Source: Selenomonadales bacterium
GTDB taxonomy: Bacteria > Bacillota > Negativicutes > Sporomusales > UBA7701
Direction of reading: 5' to 3'
DNA: 64,000 nucleotides
NCBI GenBank assembly: GCA_029976065.1
Contig: JARKNV010000069.1
Location: 1-64,000 of the forward strand
Both the position numbers and the translations under genes were made by a program. Shown one piece after another: positions 61,750 through 64,000 of the stretch. Below the pieces are notes generated by a model. The model was given only the letters and a program-made list of their open reading frames with translations. It searched no databases and was not told where the DNA came from. Numbering within the stretch: the first letter of the stretch is position 1; each line of letters opens with the position of its first letter.

Positions 61750-62088
61750 TCAGTTGGAGCCGGAGTTGCGGTTCTCCGGGTTGCTCGTCGCCGCCTCCAG
61801 TTGTTCGAGAAAACCGGAAAGCAGCTCCCGCTGCTGGGGGGTGAGCCGCTGGGCGGCCTCCACCAGGCGCTCGATATCGGGGGGCAAAAGGATGCCGGGC
61901 GAAAAAAACTCCGCCAGAGTGACGCCGAGCGCTTCGCAGATGCGGGTGAGGGTTTCGAGGGAAGGGGTCTTTATGTCGCGTTCTATCTGGCTTATGAAGG
62001 GCTGTGAGAGATCGGTCGCGCGCGCCAGCTCCTCGAGGGTGAGCCGGTTGGCCTTGCGGAGGCGCCTGATCCGTTGTCCGATATCCAT
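61750..62088 (-). CDS. XRE-family transcriptional regulator
   Basis: The 112-residue protein has an N-terminal HTH_3 domain (IGQRIRRLRKANRLTLEELA, then SQPFISQIERDIKTPSLETL) and a short helical C-terminal region, as in small SinR-like repressors. It probably controls the peptide locus to its right, which has repeated motifs between the two precursor genes. ATG 62088 is used; a GTG three codons earlier is possible. Confidence 0.9.
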   Translation of the reverse strand: MDIGQRIRRLRKANRLTLEELARATDLSQPFISQIERDIKTPSLETLTRICEALGVTLAEFFSPGILLPPDIERLVEAAQRLTPQQRELLSGFLEQLEAATSNPENRNSGSN

Positions 62089-62126
62089 AATTACCACCGC
62101 GCTTTTCTAAATTGGCACACAACACT

Positions 62127-62155
62127 ATTATGGCAAAAGTAGCCGAAAGATGCAA
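62127..62155 (-). promoter_or_regulatory. Promoter of the XRE gene
   Basis: On the minus strand TTGCAT (62150-62155) and CATAAT (62127-62132) are 17 bp apart, about 40 bp before the start codon. Confidence 0.65.
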
Positions 62156-62262
62156 CCGAAATGCTTGTCGCTTCCGGTCGGTTTATGTTCACCAGCGAAA
62201 GATGCTGGCTGATGGCGTGGCCGACGGTTTTGAAGGCGGAATCAATCCATTTGTTTCCCGGT

Positions 62263-62940
62263 TCACCAGCCGTGGAAGGCTTTCTTGGCGGCGTGGCCGA
62301 TGGCTTTGCCGGCTTTCACGGATTCTTTGCCGACCCATTTGCCGTCCGATTTCACCGCGTCGCGGTCCTTATATATCGCGGCTCCGATCATGACGGCCGA
62401 AACCGGAGCCAGCTCCGGGTCTACGATTGCGCCACCTCCCCAAACCCCGATGGCCACGCCCATGTCGATGTTCCCCTGTTCCGTCTTGCTCATGCCGCCG
62501 ACGACCTTTTCGAGGTCGGCGTCGGTGAGGGACGCCGGGCGCAGGGGAATTACGCCGTACATATGGTCGTCGGTTTGCTCGACGACTTTGATGCGCACGC
62601 CAGGCCGAATTTGGGCGCCGAAGGTTGATGTCAGGGCGGCGGCCGGGTCGGCGAGGAGAGTTTTCCGGAAGGCGGGGTCGGTCCAGGCTTTGGCGAGGAT
62701 GGCGGCCTTGGGGCCGGCCTTCTCCTCGTCAGGCAAGTCGGCGGGGTCGACGAGGACGAGGTGGACGATGTCGGCAGTGTCTTCGAGGATGGTGACGGCG
62801 AGGCCGGCGGGAATGTCGATGGCGAATTCGCGGGCTACGACCTCTTTGGGGTTGGCGACGAGGGCTCTGCGGTAAGCGGGATCGGCCCAGGCCTTGACGA
62901 TTACCTCGGCGCGTTTACGGATGAAATCGGTCTTGCCCAT
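62263..62940 (-). CDS. NHLP-type peptide precursor with a doubled nitrile-hydratase-like leader
   Basis: The 225-residue protein has two tandem nitrile hydratase alpha-like leader units, about 14-67 (KAWADPAYRRALVANPKE...) and 83-137 (KAWTDPAFRKTLLADPAA...), followed by a double-glycine cleavage motif LEKVVGG ending at 149. The predicted product, residues 150-225, has a Gly/Ala-rich hydrophobic stretch with GxxxG spacing (IGVWGGGAIV, MIGAAIY) and a cationic helix-like C-terminus; it has no cysteine. ATG 62940 has GGAGG 5 nt upstream. Export by the NHLM system encoded nearby is likely. Confidence 0.85.
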   Translation of the reverse strand: MGKTDFIRKRAEVIVKAWADPAYRRALVANPKEVVAREFAIDIPAGLAVTILEDTADIVHLVLVDPADLPDEEKAGPKAAILAKAWTDPAFRKTLLADPAAALTSTFGAQIRPGVRIKVVEQTDDHMYGVIPLRPASLTDADLEKVVGGMSKTEQGNIDMGVAIGVWGGGAIVDPELAPVSAVMIGAAIYKDRDAVKSDGKWVGKESVKAGKAIGHAAKKAFHGW

Positions 62941-63247
62941 TGCTGCCTCCTATAATAAATTACTTGAATAACCATTAACCATAAGTAAAAATGCGTTCCC
63001 CTTTTGAACAAATTATAACCCATAGTTAAGTAACGTGTCAAGTAATTATTTCCTGGCCGGGAAAAATTTTGTCGCGCCGGCGCGGAATGAAAAGTGCTTC
63101 TAGCGAAAAATGTCGCTTAGTTAGCTGATTTGGCCGGAATCGCCAGGAAAATAGTGCTTGCCAAAAGGAAGAATTTGTGAAATAATAACTGTGAGTTATA
63201 TTTAAGTTTAATACTTATGGATATCGAAATATGGGAGGCGAGCATAG
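62941..63247. promoter_or_regulatory. Divergent regulatory region of the peptide locus
   Basis: This AT-rich 307-bp gap has no gene. CCATAAGTA (62979-62987) near the NHLP gene is the inverse of TACTTATGG (63212-63220) near the Nif11 gene. AATAAATTACTTGA (62954-62967) nearly matches the inverse TCAAGTAATTATT (63040-63052). A promoter TTGTGA (63175-63180) with TATATT (63197-63202), 16-bp spacer, points to the Nif11 gene. The promoter of the NHLP gene is not resolved. Confidence 0.6.
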
Positions 63248-63604
63248 TTGGAGAACCATAAATTGCAGCTGTTCCTGGACAAGGCGGTGAACGAGGAGCT
63301 GTTCCGCAAGCGCATGGAGCAGGCGTCCTCCCTGCCGGCCGTTTTGGGCGTGCTGAAGGCCGAGGGGCTGGAGATGAGCGCCGACGAGTTCCACTCGGCC
63401 CTTAAGCTGCTGCTTTACCTGGCGCAGGCGACGAAGGACAGCCTGGCGGATGCCGACCTTGATTCGGTGTCGGGCGGCGTAGGAGGCAATTTCCTCACCA
63501 TGGCGAACCAGGTGCTGATGCAGCAGCATCCCCTGCTGAGCAACAAGCCCGGCCTGACGGCCGCGGCCCAAATGGCCTCGCTGGTCGAAAGCAAGTTCCG
63601 TTAG
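63248..63604 (+). CDS. Nif11-type leader peptide precursor
   Basis: The 118-residue protein has a Nif11-like leader (KLQLFLDKAVNEELFRKRME, then AEGLEMSADEF) ending in LDSVSGG at 71-77. The 41-residue predicted product (78-118) is rich in Gln, Met and Leu and has no cysteine, so lanthionine or thiazole chemistry on Cys is excluded. TTG 63248 is the start, with GGGAGGC 8 nt upstream. The NHLM secretion gene follows after repeat copy 14. Confidence 0.82.
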   Translation: MENHKLQLFLDKAVNEELFRKRMEQASSLPAVLGVLKAEGLEMSADEFHSALKLLLYLAQATKDSLADADLDSVSGGVGGNFLTMANQVLMQQHPLLSNKPGLTAAAQMASLVESKFR

Positions 63605-63661
63605 TGTTCTTATTACTTTCGTAACTTTTCTTACTTTTGCAGCCATTATCGTATCGTTTTA

Positions 63662-63781
63662 GGCCGTTCAGAAACCCCCAGATGCAAGGCGGCTCCGAGG
63701 GCGCGCCGCGCCGCGTACTCGGAACGTACGCAAGCAAGCGCCCGCAGGAACAACACAGCAGATGGGGGTTTATCAACGGCC
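63662..63781 (+). repeat. Dispersed palindromic repeat, copy 14 of 14
   Basis: Outer arms GGCCGTT/AACGGCC, then AAACCCCC/GGGGGTTT, where both sides differ from the usual AAGCCCCC/GGGGGCTT. It is the only copy between plus-strand genes, 57 bp past the Nif11 gene stop and 6 bp before the ribosome binding site of the NHLM gene. Confidence 0.92.
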
Positions 63782-63800
63782 GTAGCCAGGAGGGAATGCG

Positions 63801-64000
63801 TTGGACGACGGCCTGTTCCGCAAAATCGCTCTGGACCGGTTGTCTTCTCCGGAGCAGCTCGACCAACTGATGACGGTTACGACGCCCCGCGGGTGGATAG
63901 TGCTGCTGGCGATGATCGTGCTGCTGACGGCCGCCTTCGGCTGGGGGATTTTCGGCAGCGTGGCGACGACGGTTACCGGCCAGGGGCTGCTGGTTTCTTC
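63801..64000 (+). CDS. NHLM-type HlyD-like secretion protein (start only)
   Basis: The first 66 codons are present and the gene runs off the right edge. The protein begins LFRKIALDRLSSPEQLDQLM, the typical opening of NHLM bacteriocin secretion proteins, followed by one membrane helix (about 33-55) and the first HlyD strand (TTVTGQGLLVS). TTG 63801 has AGGAGG 7 nt upstream; an ATG at 63797 is in another frame. It would form the periplasmic adaptor of a peptidase-containing ABC exporter, probably encoded beyond the window. Confidence 0.88.
   Translation, partial: MDDGLFRKIALDRLSSPEQLDQLMTVTTPRGWIVLLAMIVLLTAAFGWGIFGSVATTVTGQGLLVS

Noticed and set aside
1936..63781. The dispersed repeats as a CRISPR array.
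   Set aside because: The copies are scattered over 62 kb, are in both orientations, have no regular spacers and no cas genes lie in the window.
1936..63781. The dispersed repeats as split intrinsic terminators.
   Set aside because: The complementary arms are not followed by T-runs in the direction of transcription, and proper terminators occur separately beyond several copies.
1936..63781. The dispersed repeats as insertion sequences or tRNA-like genes.
   Set aside because: They are too short for a transposase, none lies nearby, and no acceptor stem or anticodon layout with a CCA end is present.

Overview
The window looks like chromosome of an endospore-forming, diderm Firmicute with high GC, most likely a Negativicutes of the Sporomusaceae type. 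The support is a sigE-spoIIGA pair next to ftsAZ, a SpoVD/PbpB-type transpeptidase with PASTA domains, a MurE with the meso-DAP signature, and an NHLM/Nif11 peptide export locus. The taxonomic call is inference; no rRNA or tRNA gene is visible. Almost everything from 1 to 27.8 kb is on the minus strand.

Layout. 0.0-26.5 kb, read right to left, is a complete division and cell wall (dcw) cluster: mraZ, rsmH, ftsL, PBP, murE, murF, mraY, murD, ftsW, murG, murC, murA, ddl, [arsenic operon], ftsQ, DUF881, DUF1290, ftsA, ftsZ, a GNAT gene, spoIIGA, sigE. A four-gene arsenic methylation operon (Cys-rich MarR, ArsP-like permease, ArsM-ArsN2 fusion, Fe-S protein) splits it between ddl and ftsQ. 27-37 kb holds a metallopeptidase, a MORN protein, a polysaccharide deacetylase, ybaK, lgt, a Cys-tailed DUF1858 protein, an ABC-F gene with a structured leader, feoBA, thioredoxin and a CoA-binding protein. 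37-41 kb looks like muropeptide recycling: OppA, a cytosolic serine-hydrolase and an NlpC/P60 (YkfC-like) enzyme. 41-49 kb holds gluQ, transporters, a GNAT and pfkA. 49-58 kb is an amino-sugar and peptidoglycan salvage block: NamZ, HPr, ChbG, a GH4 glycosidase, a Lac-family PTS, MurQ, a MurK-like kinase and a DacF-like carboxypeptidase. 59-64 kb carries a split YeeE/YedE transporter, a radical SAM/SPASM enzyme, an XRE regulator, a precursor with a doubled nitrile-hydratase-type leader, a Nif11-type precursor and the start of the NHLM secretion protein.

The most striking non-gene feature is a family of 14 dispersed palindromic repeats (113-177 bp). They share boxes CCAGATGCAAGGCG, GCGTACTCG/AACGTACGC and CGCAGATGG, while their outer arms differ from copy to copy but remain self-complementary. 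Thirteen lie 0-43 bp past a stop codon or overlap it, and at least three sit between a stop codon and a terminator. I find no transposase in the window. I regard this family and the doubled-leader peptide locus as the best candidates for undescribed biology.

Start codons were chosen from visible ribosome binding sites; TTG starts are common (DUF881, marR, lgt, ABC-F, a deacetylase, the beta-lactamase-like gene, the Nif11 precursor and the NHLM gene).
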